Assembly (NCBI GenBank): GCA_050739575.1
Contig: JBOIBN010000009.1
Span: forward strand, 1 to 47,829
Direction of reading: 5' to 3'
DNA length: 47,829 bases
Origin: JBOIBN01 sp050739575
GTDB taxonomy: Bacteria; Pseudomonadota; Gammaproteobacteria; JAKDMP01
Each line of letters opens with the position of its first letter. Position 1 is the first letter of the stretch. The notes below the pieces were generated by a model. That model was given only the letters and a program-made list of their open reading frames with translations, was not told the origin of the DNA and searched no databases. This document shows, piece by piece, positions 1 through 7,731 of the stretch. The translations under genes were made by a program, and so were the position numbers.

Positions 1-1
1 C

Positions 2-238
2 ATGGTGGAAGGTATTCCGGCGTTTTTCGCAGCCGGGAAATACGGTCCCGGGCTGATCGTTGTGATGGCTGTGTTCTTCGCCGCCAGCACCATCGCGACC
101 TATGTGTTGGTGTGCGTGTATTCAACGACCGGTATTCAGCGTTTGCGCCTCGGCTCCCTGGAGCGCTACGGCGAAGTTATGAGCGGCGCGCTCATCGCCG
201 TGATAGGGCTGGTATTTACAATCTGGTCCATAGCGTGA
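2..238 (+). CDS. C-terminal part of a NicO/RcnA-like membrane protein (5' truncated)
   Basis: Only the last 78 residues are in the window, and the reading frame is open to the left edge, so the Met at position 2 is probably internal. Two hydrophobic segments are visible: one around residues 16-40 (LIVVMAVFFAAS to YVLVCVYS) and one at the very C terminus (GALIAVIGLVFTIWS). Between them is a short polar stretch with LERYGEVMSG. A terminal helix preceded by an LERYxExxSG motif resembles the end of nickel/cobalt efflux proteins of the NicO/RcnA group, but this rests on a short stretch remembered from the family. It could be another small inner-membrane transporter. The gene is followed by a 73-bp gap and then a convergent gene. 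Confidence 0.45.
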   Translation: MVEGIPAFFAAGKYGPGLIVVMAVFFAASTIATYVLVCVYSTTGIQRLRLGSLERYGEVMSGALIAVIGLVFTIWSIA

Positions 239-311
239 CGCTCCGGTGGACGATCAAGGACCAATATTGATTGAGCGTAATCGGCCCGTTGCACCTTGGC
301 CCGATTGATCG

Positions 312-2588
312 CTAGGGCTGGAAGTAGTAGCTTGCTTTCACGAAGTATTCGCGCTGCTGGGTGAGGAGGCCGCTTTCGCCGGTGCCCATGTAGCCATTGG
401 CGAAGCCGGCGAAGAATGCGCTCCACGGGTTGAGCTGATAGCCGACGATGAATTGCGTCGCGAGGTTGCGCGTGCGGCTGGCCGTGCCCGCGGGATAGAG
501 GGCGGTGTTGTTGCGCACGTTCTGCTCCTGCGCGATTGCGCGCACGAAAAGCTGGGACGTGAAATGCCAGGCCACGCGCAGGTCGTAAAGGTTTGCGGTG
601 TAGAGACGTCCGCCGGCGACGTTGAGGCGCTGGAAGTCGTTCTCGATGCTGACCTCGAGGTGCCGGCCGGGCACTAAACCGAGCGAGGTCGAGATCGACA
701 GCAGTCCGCCCTTGCGGACGCCGATATAGTCCACGCCGTCGCCGCCGAGGATGTCGATTTCCCCGTTGAGCCAATCCATCGGTTGGGCGCTGGCGTCGAA
801 TTCGTACTGGTTGAGCGGGAAGGTCTTGCCTTCGAAGTACTGCTCGTCGTGCGTTACGTAAAAGATGTAATGGGTCTGATAGTGTCCGTAATCGAATGTG
901 TAGAGCTGTACCCTGCGGTCGAGGACCGGGCCGCCGCCCGCCGTGCGGGTCCAGTTCATGAAGGCGCCGAAGCCGCCGTTCTGGTACCACCCCTTGTCCG
1001 GTCCGTAGAAGTCGTACTCGCCCTGCGCGGCGCCTTCGTCGTAGCCGACCTGCGGCAGGTAACCCAGATCGGAGCGGAAATCGTCGGCGACGTGAGTGGT
1101 AATGAGTTGGAAATTGTAGTTGTGACGGCTGCGGGCAAAGGTCGCCGAAAACGCATTGCCCGTAATGGTACCCGGGGCAATTCCGAAAGCGTTCGCGACC
1201 GAGGTGGGATAGGTCGTGGTGGAGGATCCTAAAAGAGCGGTCAGGGTGTCGCTCGGGTCGAGCTGCAAGCTCGTATCGAATGCGTAAAGCCCGTTGGTGT
1301 AGCCGCCGCCCTGCCGCCCCGTGGCGAGCACGCCGACGGTCGAATTGCCGACATCGTAGCGGTAGCGCAGCAAGGCGTCCTCGGTGCTGAAGTTGAAGGA
1401 CTGGAGCGACGAGGTCTGGGTGCCGGGAAGCAGGATGTTAGTGACCGAATCGTCGGCGGCCAGCACACCGATGGCGCTCGCGCCGACTTGGCCGACGAGT
1501 TTCGTCGCCCAGTGCGGATCGGCGATCGCTTGCGTATCCACCAGCTCGCCGGACGGATTGAAGGTGTCGGAACCCTGGAGGAAATTCGGCGTATTGAAAA
1601 CCTGGGTGCCCTGTTCGAAGAAGGGGCGGTTCTCCTGATAGTAAAGGGCGAACTGCCGGTTGACGCTGAATTGCAGTTGGTCGGGCGCCACTTGCGAGAA
1701 GTTCGGGTTGATCGTGGCCGCCCATTCCAGGTTGGGGAGCAGTATCCAGCGCGCATCGAGACTGCCATTCAGTTGCGGCGATCCGCGTTGGAGACCGCCG
1801 GACGAATCGTTCCGCGCATCGGTGCGCGAGGCCGTCACCGCCGGTATCAATTGGAAGTTCGCGGGACTCGCAGTGACCGGCGTCGCCGTGCGCAAGACCT
1901 GCGCCTGGCACAGCGTGCAGTTGGAGTTGAAATCGAACGGTATGTTGACGAGTTGATAGCGCAGATTGCGCGGGTAGTTACGGAAGAAGATCAGGCGCCA
2001 GACCTGGGATTTATTGCTGCGCGGAAACTTGATCGAGTCGAACGGAATCTTCATGACCACTTCGTAACCCGCCGTTGTCCGCTGGGCGCTGCACGACCAA
2101 ATGGTGTCGAACGAGGAGTATTCGTTGCCGTTCTGGCGGAAGGCATCCCATTCGACCCCGCCGGAGGTGCAGAAGAGTTCGTAGGCCCACTGCGTGTCGT
2201 TGAAGGGGCTGAAAAAGAAACCCACGAAGTCGTCGTTGTTGCTGTTGATATTGTCGTGTTCGCGCAGGCGTCCGCTCACACTCTTTGGGTGCGGGTCTTG
2301 CGCGACGAAGTGCAGCCAGAGCGCCGTGGCCGTATAGCCGATCGCAACCTGGGTTGTGGCCGGCGCCGGCACGTTGTGCCCGGGAGAGATTTCGTTGCCG
2401 ATCGTGAAATGAGCGGCATGCGGCCATGTCGCAGAACCGGGTTTGCCGTCCGCCCCGAGCCAGGGCGTGATATCGGGAATGACTGGCGCGGAGCCGGACG
2501 CCGGCGCCGGAGTCTTTGCACGGGCGGGTGCGGCCAGGCCGCAGAGGATCGGAACCGTCAGTAGCGAAGCGCGCAAAAAGTACCGCAT
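312..2588 (-). CDS. DUF5916 outer-membrane barrel protein with CBM9-like N-terminal domain
   Basis: The 758-residue protein starts with a Sec signal peptide (MRYFLRASLL... ending in ARA near residue 24). Residues about 40-220 look like a CBM9-type carbohydrate-binding-like beta sandwich (ALWLHFVAQDP, DDFVGFFFSP, YEVVMKIPFDSIKF). The rest is rich in alternating aromatic strands with motifs usual for DUF5916 (INPNFSQVAPD, YYQENRPFFEQGTQVF) and ends in YYFQP, typical of an outer-membrane beta barrel. Members are found in bacteria that degrade complex organic matter, but no reaction is established. An FNSNCTLCQAQ segment carries a CxxC pair that might form a disulfide in the periplasm. The gene stands alone, with a possible -10 box (TATACT, minus strand, 2621-2616) about 30 nt before the ATG. 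The domain assignment is firm; the function is unknown. Confidence 0.82.
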   Translation of the reverse strand: MRYFLRASLLTVPILCGLAAPARAKTPAPASGSAPVIPDITPWLGADGKPGSATWPHAAHFTIGNEISPGHNVPAPATTQVAIGYTATALWLHFVAQDPHPKSVSGRLREHDNINSNNDDFVGFFFSPFNDTQWAYELFCTSGGVEWDAFRQNGNEYSSFDTIWSCSAQRTTAGYEVVMKIPFDSIKFPRSNKSQVWRLIFFRNYPRNLRYQLVNIPFDFNSNCTLCQAQVLRTATPVTASPANFQLIPAVTASRTDARNDSSGGLQRGSPQLNGSLDARWILLPNLEWAATINPNFSQVAPDQLQFSVNRQFALYYQENRPFFEQGTQVFNTPNFLQGSDTFNPSGELVDTQAIADPHWATKLVGQVGASAIGVLAADDSVTNILLPGTQTSSLQSFNFSTEDALLRYRYDVGNSTVGVLATGRQGGGYTNGLYAFDTSLQLDPSDTLTALLGSSTTTYPTSVANAFGIAPGTITGNAFSATFARSRHNYNFQLITTHVADDFRSDLGYLPQVGYDEGAAQGEYDFYGPDKGWYQNGGFGAFMNWTRTAGGGPVLDRRVQLYTFDYGHYQTHYIFYVTHDEQYFEGKTFPLNQYEFDASAQPMDWLNGEIDILGGDGVDYIGVRKGGLLSISTSLGLVPGRHLEVSIENDFQRLNVAGGRLYTANLYDLRVAWHFTSQLFVRAIAQEQNVRNNTALYPAGTASRTRNLATQFIVGYQLNPWSAFFAGFANGYMGTGESGLLTQQREYFVKASYYFQP

Positions 2589-2615
2589 GACGCCTAAACA
2601 GTAGTGTTGTAGATG

Positions 2616-2621
2616 AGTATA
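2616..2621 (-). promoter_or_regulatory. Candidate -10 box of the DUF5916 gene
   Basis: Read on the minus strand this is TATACT, 27 nt upstream of the ATG at 2588, a plausible distance for a short leader. No convincing -35 hexamer lies 16-18 nt further upstream, so it is only a candidate. Confidence 0.3.
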
Positions 2622-2763
2622 ACACGGCCTCTGGGGGAGTGCTACCCCGCGGATCGCGGCCTCCTCTCACAGACGGCAGAGCCGCCCAGGCAGGCCGGGA
2701 ATGGCCCTTGCGCGTGCGGACCGGAAAAGGAAGTTGGGAATCCTGGTTCGAGCTCTGTGCGTC

Positions 2764-2778
2764 TTCGACTTCGTCGAA
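2764..2778. repeat. Small inverted repeat downstream of the M20 gene
   Basis: TTCGAC and GTCGAA (2764-2769 and 2773-2778) form a perfect 6-bp stem with a 3-nt loop, about 20 nt past the stop codon of the minus-strand M20 gene. There is no T-tract, so a role as terminator is uncertain. Confidence 0.3.
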
Positions 2779-2798
2779 TCGCTCCATCGCCAGCGTTG

Positions 2799-3962
2799 CT
2801 ATTGACGATTCATCAAGGCAGTGCGTGCGTCGTCGTTCTGCGCGAGGTCGATGCAGGTCCAGGCCATGGCGAGCGCGCCGTCGCAAAGCGCCTTGTCGGC
2901 ATCCGGGCTGATGCAGTGCGCGGTGAATTCCGGTTGATGGTTGACGGCGGGGAGCGAGTTGATGCCGATCAGCGGATGGATGGACGGAATGTGCAGCGAT
3001 ACGTTGCCCATGTCGGTGGAGGCCGAGGGCACGTTCTCCAGTTCGTTGGACTCCGGGAACGGACGCCCCAGCGTCGCCGAGTTTTTACGGTAGAGCGTGG
3101 CGATGGTTTCGTCGTGGTGCATTTCGGCGTAAGGTTTGTTGCCGCCCCGGATCTCGACCTTGGCGCCGGTCGCCAACGCGCCCGCTTCGAAGCAGCGGTG
3201 CACCTTCGGCCGTAGTTCGTCCAGTTGCGCGAGCGTCTCCGAGCGGATGATGTACCGGGCCGCCGTGTGAGCGGGAACTACGTTCGGCGCGGCGCCGCCG
3301 TCGGTCACAATCCCGTGGATTCGATCGGTGGCGTGAATGTGCTGACGCAGCAGGCCGATCGCGGTCTGCGCGACGGTAAGTGCATCAGCGGCGTTGATGC
3401 CGAGTTCCGGAAACGCGGCCGCGTGGGACTCTTTCCCGGTGTAATGGACGTCGAACATGGAAGCGGCGATGATCTTCGCGCGCAGCACGTCGAAGGGCGC
3501 CGGGTGGACCATCATCGCGGCGTGAATGCCGTCGAAAGCGCAGCGCTCGAGGAGCAGTATCTTGCCGCCGGCGTTGCCGACTTCTTCGGCCGGGGTGCCG
3601 ATGACGCTGACAGTCAGACCCACTTCGTCTGCAACCTTGGCCACGGCGAGCGCGGCGCCGATCGCTGAGGCGGCGATCACGTTGTGGCCGCAGGCGTGTC
3701 CGATTCCGGGCAGGCAGTCGTATTCGGCGCAGATACCGACATGCAGCGGGCCCGATCCGGCGCGGGCGCTAAAAGCGGTGGGCAGCTCGCAGATCCCGCT
3801 TGCCACCGCGAAGCCGGCATCGCTCAGGGATTCGCACAGCCAGGCGCAGGCCTGCTCCTCTTCGAAGCCGAGTTCTGGATGCGCGTGAATGCGGTGGCTG
3901 AGTTCGATCAGCCCGTCGCGCGCGGATTCGAATCGCTCCTGTGCCCCGGCCTTCACGTCCAT
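2799..3962 (-). CDS. M20 family amidohydrolase/metallopeptidase (AbgB/PM20D2-like)
   Basis: A 387-residue cytoplasmic protein of the M20D type: amidohydrolases that remove an acyl or aminobenzoyl group from an amino acid, or split dipeptides, with two metal ions. Visible motifs are ELSHRIHAHPELGFEE near residue 21, the metal-binding AEYDCLPGIGHACGHN with its His and Asp ligands, and GTPAEEVGNAGG with the general-base Glu. The segment ASMFDVHYTGKESHAAAFP opens the dimerisation domain. EYDxLPGIGHACGHN is typical of the AbgB/PM20D2 branch rather than of hippuricase or ArgE. Length is normal and there is no signal peptide. It is divergent from the EamA transporter gene, so the two may share regulation, but the substrate cannot be read from the sequence. 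Confidence 0.85.
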   Translation of the reverse strand: MDVKAGAQERFESARDGLIELSHRIHAHPELGFEEEQACAWLCESLSDAGFAVASGICELPTAFSARAGSGPLHVGICAEYDCLPGIGHACGHNVIAASAIGAALAVAKVADEVGLTVSVIGTPAEEVGNAGGKILLLERCAFDGIHAAMMVHPAPFDVLRAKIIAASMFDVHYTGKESHAAAFPELGINAADALTVAQTAIGLLRQHIHATDRIHGIVTDGGAAPNVVPAHTAARYIIRSETLAQLDELRPKVHRCFEAGALATGAKVEIRGGNKPYAEMHHDETIATLYRKNSATLGRPFPESNELENVPSASTDMGNVSLHIPSIHPLIGINSLPAVNHQPEFTAHCISPDADKALCDGALAMAWTCIDLAQNDDARTALMNRQ

Positions 3963-4071
3963 GGCGGAACTCCGCTGTTCATCTTCAGTCGGGAGAATAG
4001 CACGCGCCGCCGCTTGATCGCAGTCCGATCGGAGTGCCGCGTGACCGCGCTGCGGAGCCGGGGGGCGGTTC

Positions 4072-4077
4072 TATAAT
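4072..4077 (+). promoter_or_regulatory. Candidate -10 box of the EamA transporter gene
   Basis: A perfect TATAAT lies 34 nt before the start codon at 4112, in the 149-bp gap between the divergent M20 and EamA genes. The -35 region about 17 nt upstream is G+C-rich and does not match TTGACA well. Confidence 0.45.
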
Positions 4078-4111
4078 TCGGCCTCCTTTCACCGTGTAAT
4101 TACGACCGTTC

Positions 4112-5044
4112 ATGCAAGCCGACACGCATCCTGCGAAATGGAAGATTCTTCTGGCCTTCGCGATCATCTATTTCGTGTGGGGCTCCACGTTTTTTGCGAT
4201 CCGGGTCGGCGTTCACGAGGTTCCGCCGCTCCTTTACGCAGCGATGCGTTTCTTCGTTGCCGGTCTCGTCCTTTTTGTATGGGTCGTCGCGCGGGGCGAG
4301 CATTTACCGAATAGACGCGAATGGGCGTCCATATCGCTGCTCGCATTCATGATCTTTCTCGTCGACTACGGGCTGTTGTTCTGGGCGGAACAACGCGTAC
4401 CGTCCGGAATCGCAGCGGTGATGATGGCGACGATCCCGGCATTCATGGCGCTCTCGGAGATCGTTTTTCTGCGCACGCAGCGGTTCACCGTCCGCCTCGC
4501 CTTCGCGCTCCTGGTCGGATTTGGCGGTGTGGCGGTACTGGTCACTCCATCGTTATCTTTTGGCGGGACGCCGATCGACTGGCCGGGCGCGGTCGCACTG
4601 GTCATCGCGGCCCTGAGCTGGTCGGTCGCGTCCGCTTTCTCGCGCAAGTTGGCGTTGCCCGCGTCCAAGGTGATGAGCGCGGGAACGCAGATGCTGGTCG
4701 GTGGAATGCTGCTGGCGATTGCCGCGGTCTCGTTGGGCGAGCTGCACGATTTTCATCCGTCGGCCGTTTCCCTCGACGCCTGGGCCGCGCTGCTATATCT
4801 GATCGTCGCCGGTTCCATCATCGGCTTTACCGCCTACGTCTGGCTGATTCATCACGAGTCGCCGACCAGGGTCGGTACTTACGCGTACGTCAACCCGGTG
4901 GTGGCCGTGGTGCTGGGGTATTTTCTCGGCGGCGAGCCGCTGAATTCGAGAACGATCCTGGGGACTTTGTGTGTCCTTGTCAGCGTCGTCGTAATCACGA
5001 CGGCGAGAGCGAAGAAAGCCCCGCCGGCGTTGGTGGATCAATGA
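4112..5044 (+). CDS. EamA/DMT-superfamily inner-membrane exporter
   Basis: A 310-residue integral membrane protein with two EamA repeats of about five helices each, the usual plan of drug/metabolite transporters. The first repeat runs from ILLAFAIIYFVWGSTFFAIRVG to AVLVTPSL, and the second starts at DWPGAVALVIAALSWSVAS and ends in the helix TILGTLCVLVSVVVITTA. The motifs FVWGSTFFA, MRFFVAGL and TRVGTYAYVNPVVAVVLGYFLGGE are characteristic of EamA proteins that export amino acids, purines or metabolites. The substrate cannot be inferred. The start ATG follows a TATAAT-type box. A 232-bp spacer follows, so the gene is probably not co-transcribed with the glycosyltransferase. Confidence 0.88.
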   Translation: MQADTHPAKWKILLAFAIIYFVWGSTFFAIRVGVHEVPPLLYAAMRFFVAGLVLFVWVVARGEHLPNRREWASISLLAFMIFLVDYGLLFWAEQRVPSGIAAVMMATIPAFMALSEIVFLRTQRFTVRLAFALLVGFGGVAVLVTPSLSFGGTPIDWPGAVALVIAALSWSVASAFSRKLALPASKVMSAGTQMLVGGMLLAIAAVSLGELHDFHPSAVSLDAWAALLYLIVAGSIIGFTAYVWLIHHESPTRVGTYAYVNPVVAVVLGYFLGGEPLNSRTILGTLCVLVSVVVITTARAKKAPPALVDQ

Positions 5045-5171
5045 ATCCGGACCGGATTGATTGGAAAGCTGAACAAAACCAGGGAACCTCGCTCCCCATA
5101 CCTGAGCCGACGCGATCTCGCCGACCGAGTCGGAGTTTCCGCGTGGACGTTGTAGTCGGTGCTCGCAATAA

Positions 5172-5208
5172 ATGCATGCAGGATCTGATCCGATGCATGA
5201 TTTATAAT
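5172..5208 (+). promoter_or_regulatory. Nested dyad plus TATAAT box upstream of the GT4-GH5 cassette
   Basis: ATGCAT (5172-5177) and ATGCAT (5193-5198) flank a central palindrome GGATC-T-GATCC (5181-5191). Four bases later comes TATAAT (5203-5208), inside an A+T-rich patch unlike its surroundings. The dyad would lie over the -35 region, where a dimeric repressor or activator could bind. No known regulator consensus is matched. The start codon of the glycosyltransferase is 69 nt downstream. Confidence 0.4.
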
Positions 5209-5276
5209 AATAATTGGCTTGAAAATCACAGTTAAAACCGCGATTCCAGTCATACGGCGAACCAGATAGACGGTTC

Positions 5277-6443
5277 ATGGTCGAAATTAAACAGGAGCAG
5301 GCGTTGAGAGTTGCATTGATCGAGCCGGTCGGCGGACACTGCGGAATGGACTACTACGATTTCGGGCTGGCGCGCGGGCTTGCCGCCGCCGGCGTCGATG
5401 TGATTTTGCACACCTGCGATGAAACCGAAATACCTGTGGGCGCGACGTTCGAGGTTCGGCATACCTATCGGGGAATTTACGGCGAGGCACCCAAGTGGAG
5501 GCGGGCGCTGAACTACATACGGGGCTCCTTCGTGGCGCTGATGTCGAGCGTCAAGGAAAAGCGTCGGGTAGTGCATTTCCACCTGTTCCACATCGGAGTG
5601 CCTGAACTCGTGAACGTTGCCGCGGCGCGATTGCTCGGACGCAGGGTGGTCATCACGGCGCACGACGTCGAGTCTTTCGTGGGATCACTCGAAAGCCCCT
5701 GGATGAGACGGCTTGTCTATCGTCTTGCGCACGGGGTCATCGCGCACAACGGAGTCAGCAAGCACGAGTTGCTGCAGCACGTCGGCGTCGAGGAGCGCAA
5801 GATTCGGCAAATACGGCACGGCAACTTCCTCGGCGTGGTTCCGGATCTTCCGGATGCGGAATTGGCGCGGGACCGTTGCGGCGTTCCGAGGAATGCACGC
5901 GTGATCCTTTACTTTGGTCAGATCAAGGAGGTAAAGGGAGTCGATATTCTGCTGCGTGCCATGCCGGGCGTCGTCGCGCAATTCCCCGATGCCGTATTGC
6001 TGCTGGCGGGCAAGACATGGAAGACGGATTTTTCCTACTATCAGGGTCTGATAGATGAACTCGGGATCGCACCTTCCTGTGTCGTGCATCATCGTTTTAT
6101 CCCGCCGGAAGAGCTGCCCGACTTTTTTGCTTCAGCCGACGTCATAGCGCTGCCCTATCGCCGCATATATCAGAGCGGCGTCATTCTTTTGTCCATGAGT
6201 TACGGAAAGGCCGTGGTCGCTTCCGATCTTCCCGGGTTCACCGAAGTTCTCGAGGACGGCGTGTCGGGTTATGTCTTTAAGCGCGAGAATTCGGATTCGT
6301 TGTGCGAGCAGCTGTGTCTTGCGCTCGCCGACCGCAACGTCCGCGAAAATATGGGGACGGCGGCATTGAAACGGGTTGTGGACCACTACGATTGGGACCA
6401 TTCGGGGCGGGACACCGCCCGTCTTTACGAGGAAATCCTGTGA
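5277..6443 (+). CDS. GT4-type (GT-B fold) glycosyltransferase
   Basis: A 388-residue cytoplasmic glycosyltransferase. The N-terminal domain starts with VALIEPVGGHCGMDYYDFGLARGLAAAG, typical of GT4 acceptor-side domains, and contains VVHFHLFHIG and RVVITAHDVESF. The C-terminal donor domain begins near residue 205 with VILYFGQIKEVKGVDILLRA and contains LPDFFASADVIALPYR and GKAVVASDLPGFTEVLEDG. The second Glu of the classic EX7E motif is not seen: the region reads YQSGVILLSMSYGKAVV, a variant common in some GT4 subgroups that begin with YxSGV. It probably transfers a sugar from a nucleotide donor to a surface glycan. The stop codon overlaps the start of the first GH5-like gene (GTGA), so synthesis and trimming of one glycan may be linked. 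Donor and acceptor are unknown. Confidence 0.85.
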   Translation: MVEIKQEQALRVALIEPVGGHCGMDYYDFGLARGLAAAGVDVILHTCDETEIPVGATFEVRHTYRGIYGEAPKWRRALNYIRGSFVALMSSVKEKRRVVHFHLFHIGVPELVNVAAARLLGRRVVITAHDVESFVGSLESPWMRRLVYRLAHGVIAHNGVSKHELLQHVGVEERKIRQIRHGNFLGVVPDLPDAELARDRCGVPRNARVILYFGQIKEVKGVDILLRAMPGVVAQFPDAVLLLAGKTWKTDFSYYQGLIDELGIAPSCVVHHRFIPPEELPDFFASADVIALPYRRIYQSGVILLSMSYGKAVVASDLPGFTEVLEDGVSGYVFKRENSDSLCEQLCLALADRNVRENMGTAALKRVVDHYDWDHSGRDTARLYEEIL

Positions 6444-7633
6444 TTACCAAACATTTTTCGACTTTAGGTCGCCTGGCGGCGAGCGGGTCGGTAATTTTCG
6501 CATCCGCCTTGTTCGCGACCGCCTGCATGGCTTCGACGCTAGGTATGGCGGCCCATTCGCAAAGCCGGAACGCGCACACCGACCAGACTGTTGCGGGCAC
6601 AAAGGGGGCGACACCGGATCCATCTTCCAGCACGGAGCTTCCACCCAATTGGCCGTGGCGCGGCGTTACGATGAACAACGATGCCCAGGGTCGTGCTGCG
6701 CAGCCCTCCGACATTGATGCGTTTGTCAACGCATTCGGGATCAACAGCGTTCATCTTTACATGAATCTCAAACAGGTGGCCAAGCGCGCGGGGCTTACGG
6801 ATTCACAGGCGTGGGTCCAATCGCTGCAATGGCTTGACGCCATGGTTGCCGAGTGCAAGAAGGATCACGTGATCGCGATTGTTCACTTGCGTTATTTTCC
6901 GGCGCCGGGTGGCGGCTATTATGACCAGCACTCTCCGGCTTTCTGGAATAATCCCGCGGCCGTCAACGAGATTTACACTTGGACGGCCGCGCTGGTGAAG
7001 CACCTGCAGTCGTACAGTAATGAAGAGGTAGCCTTCGACATCCTCAGCGAGCCGACGACGCTAACGTCGTTTGGCCCTGAGCAGCCGCCCGAGTGGGTCA
7101 ACATCCAAAGGCGCATTGTCGAGACGATCCGGGCGAACGACCCTGGGCGCTGGGTGGTAGTGAAACCCGGCCCGTGGGGAGAGCCACCTGGATATGCGGA
7201 TTTCTCTCCACTGGCATTCTCGCGCCTCGTATATAGCGTTCATATATACCTACCGGTTCAATATACGCTCCAAGGAGTCAACGGCCGTCCTGTGGGTCTT
7301 CGTTACCCCGGGATGATCGGGCGGAAATACTGGGACAAGCAGGCGCTTGAGAAGCTCGTTTCTCCGGTCGTCAGCTTTCAAAATCGTTATCACGTGCCGA
7401 TCTGGGTCGGTGAGTTCAGTGCCGTGCGCTGGGCGCCCGGTTCGGATCAATACTTGGGTGATCTGGTGAGCATCTTCGACAGTCAGGGCTGGGGCTGGTC
7501 GTACTTTAGTGTCGGTGCCTGGAACGGGTGGGATCCACGCTACGACGCGTCCTACCGGAATGCGAAAGAGGTGTGGTATAAGTCGCCTCGCTGGCATACG
7601 CTGCAGGCTTTATTCGGAGAAAATGGGAACTGA
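6440..7633 (+). CDS. GH5-like glycoside hydrolase lipoprotein, copy 1
   Basis: I place the start at the GTG at 6440, which overlaps the stop of the upstream glycosyltransferase gene (GTGA) and gives 397 residues with a good lipoprotein signal peptide ending in LFATAC (Cys29). Residues about 70-390 form a cellulase-like (beta/alpha)8 domain: FGINSVHLY, VIAIVHLR, ILSEP with the presumed acid/base Glu204, RWVVVKPGPWG, YSVHIY, and IWVGEFS with the presumed nucleophile Glu325. The residue before Glu204 is Ser, whereas GH5 enzymes almost always have Asn there. The next gene is a gap-free paralogue over most of its length. The protein probably sits in a membrane facing the periplasm or the surface and cuts a beta-glycan. 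Family membership at clan level (GH-A) is firm; substrate and GH5 subfamily are not known. Confidence 0.8.
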   Translation: MITKHFSTLGRLAASGSVIFASALFATACMASTLGMAAHSQSRNAHTDQTVAGTKGATPDPSSSTELPPNWPWRGVTMNNDAQGRAAQPSDIDAFVNAFGINSVHLYMNLKQVAKRAGLTDSQAWVQSLQWLDAMVAECKKDHVIAIVHLRYFPAPGGGYYDQHSPAFWNNPAAVNEIYTWTAALVKHLQSYSNEEVAFDILSEPTTLTSFGPEQPPEWVNIQRRIVETIRANDPGRWVVVKPGPWGEPPGYADFSPLAFSRLVYSVHIYLPVQYTLQGVNGRPVGLRYPGMIGRKYWDKQALEKLVSPVVSFQNRYHVPIWVGEFSAVRWAPGSDQYLGDLVSIFDSQGWGWSYFSVGAWNGWDPRYDASYRNAKEVWYKSPRWHTLQALFGENGN

Positions 7634-7653
7634 TGGGGGGTAAAGGAGGAACC

Positions 7654-7731
7654 ATGCCGAAGGGGACTCCCTTCATTTTCATTAAGGTAATTTTATGGCC
7701 AACAGTTTTGCGCATCCTCTGTATCACCTGA
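7654..7731 (+). CDS. Possible 25-residue leader peptide before the second GH5-like gene
   Basis: A strong Shine-Dalgarno sequence (AAAGGAGG at 7642-7649) stands 4 nt before an ATG at 7654. The frame reads MPKGTPFIFIKVILWPTVL... for 25 codons and stops at 7729-7731, inside the start of the next gene. A hairpin (GAAGGG 7659-7664, CCCTTC 7669-7674, then ATTTTC) lies within it. The peptide could serve translational coupling to the GH5-like gene at 7695, whose own ribosome site (AAGGT) is weak. No homologue is recognised, and the ribosome site could instead be decayed. Confidence 0.3.
   Translation: MPKGTPFIFIKVILWPTVLRILCIT

Noticed and set aside
1488..2564. A 358-codon plus-strand frame across the DUF5916 gene
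   Set aside because: The minus-strand product has a signal peptide and family motifs; the plus-strand one is Arg-rich and has no recognisable domain.
6149..6250. Inactive glycosyltransferase because the EX7E motif is missing
   Set aside because: A YxSGV variant at this place is common in GT4 subgroups thought to be active, and the rest of the donor domain is intact.
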